Below, piece after piece: positions 13,589 through 14,135 of a stretch of 14,135 bases of DNA (the stretch's first letter is position 1; each line of letters starts with the position of its first letter). This stretch comes from DATDRQ01 sp035291645. Lineage in GTDB: Bacteria > Chloroflexota > Anaerolineae > Anaerolineales > UBA4823. The notes under the pieces are model-generated. The model made no database searches. It was not told the DNA's origin and saw only the letters and a list, made by a program, of their open reading frames with translations. The DNA lies in NCBI GenBank assembly GCA_035291645.1, contig DATDRQ010000150.1, positions 1 to 14,135 of the forward strand, written 5' to 3'. Position numbers and translations under genes: made by a program.

Positions 13589-14135
13589 TCATTTCTCCTT
13601 GGTTTGAGTTTGAATGTTGCATCGATCGAACTTCCAACAACAATAACCGAAGTAAACTACGCCGAGCATTAAGACGCCTACGATCCCGACTCCCAGCCAC
13701 TGCCACGGTTCTAACTTACGATAGTCAAGGAAGGCGGGAGGATTCGCCGATCGCGTCTGGTCCTCGATTAATTCGGCTGTGTGGTAAGTCGATGAGTCGG
13801 GGTGAGCAGTCTGGATGCCTCCCAGGGCGGCGAATTTCTCCAGCCTGGTTTGAAAGTCGTCCGGATGGCAGCTCTGGCAGGCTGTTGCGTTATCTGATGT
13901 TGGATTGGAGACCAATCCTAAATGCGCTTCGTCTTCTTTCACCGTGTCAGGATCCCCGCCGTGACAGAAGGTGCAGCGGGCGCGCAAGGAACAGAGACAG
14001 TACCATTTTCCTGTATCGTGCAGGAAATAGAGATTTTCGTGACAGCCGATGCAATTCTCATCCTTTTCCGGGGGAGTGGATTGAGCGAGCGCTGTACGGG
14101 GTATACCGATCCCCAGGAATAGGATCACCAGGAGC
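13589..14135 (-). CDS. Membrane-anchored multihaem c-type cytochrome, 5' end cut by the window edge
   Basis: The frame stays open to the right edge. Two further codons (Leu-Leu) precede the first possible GTG (14128) and continue a signal peptide core (LLVILFLGIGIPRTALAQ, cleavage after TALA), so the true start is outside the window. Counting from that GTG, three CxxCH haem sites are present: CIGCH (26-30), CTFCH (52-56) and CQSCH (84-88). An unusual CLCSLRARC stretch (44-52) runs directly into the second site. A single membrane helix (about 143-164) anchors the C-terminus, leaving the haems outside and a short Cys- and Lys-containing tail inside (CCWKFDRC). It probably carries electrons at the outer face of the membrane. 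It resembles small multihaem cytochromes of respiratory modules, but no partner oxidoreductase is visible. The NifX-like gene follows after 6 bases. Confidence 0.85.
   Translation of the reverse strand, partial: LLVILFLGIGIPRTALAQSTPPEKDENCIGCHENLYFLHDTGKWYCLCSLRARCTFCHGGDPDTVKEDEAHLGLVSNPTSDNATACQSCHPDDFQTRLEKFAALGGIQTAHPDSSTYHTAELIEDQTRSANPPAFLDYRKLEPWQWLGVGIVGVLMLGVVYFGYCCWKFDRCNIQTQTKEK

Noticed and set aside
1..14135. tRNA, rRNA, CRISPR array, insertion sequence or prophage
   Set aside because: No cloverleaf, rRNA segment, regular spacer array, transposase or integrase was recognised on either strand by reading; no search tool was available.

Overview
The window looks like a piece of a chromosome from an anaerobic, moderately GC-rich bacterium, most likely a Chloroflexota (Anaerolineae-type) organism. 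The case rests on a sugar-binding lipoprotein with a Pro-Thr-Glu-Ala repeat linker after the lipid-anchored cysteine, a single-subunit tungsten-type aldehyde:ferredoxin oxidoreductase (AOR), NifX-like and radical SAM proteins, and a membrane-anchored multihaem cytochrome. The phylum is inferred from protein style; no 16S rRNA or other marker is present. Every gene I accept lies on the minus strand, so transcription runs from high to low coordinates. No gap between genes exceeds 300 bases; the longest is 162 bases (3471-3632).

From right to left there are three blocks. (1) 14135-12177: a membrane-anchored multihaem c-type cytochrome cut by the window edge, a NifX/COG1433-like protein with a histidine-rich loop, and a COG0731-type radical SAM enzyme, tightly packed. 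(2) 12065-9431: a small two-TM protein with a dense histidine cluster, a probable terminator, then an OmpR-type response regulator, a sensor kinase with a histidine-rich N-terminus and almost no extracytoplasmic loop, and a small unrecognised protein. (3) 9410-1: an L-rhamnose operon. An AT-rich promoter region with repeated motifs precedes a DeoR-family regulator, followed by the ATPase, two permeases and binding lipoprotein of a rhamnose ABC importer (RhaT-P-Q-S type), L-rhamnose isomerase RhaA, a MoaD/ThiS-like protein, an AOR, and the first codons of a class II aldolase that runs off the left edge.

The most interesting reading is the end of block 3. Rhamnose is imported, isomerised to L-rhamnulose, presumably phosphorylated by a kinase outside the window, and split by the class II aldolase into dihydroxyacetone phosphate and L-lactaldehyde. 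Where other bacteria use an NAD-dependent lactaldehyde dehydrogenase or a reductase, this operon has an AOR overlapping the aldolase gene by four bases and preceded by a MoaD-like gene. I infer a ferredoxin-linked oxidation of lactaldehyde to lactate. Smaller surprises are a decayed N-terminus of a second sugar ABC ATPase just upstream of rhaT, a perfect 17-bp hairpin nested in further inverted repeats between rhaS and rhaA, a MoaD-like protein whose Gly-Gly is not terminal, and a run of histidine-cluster proteins in blocks 1 and 2.
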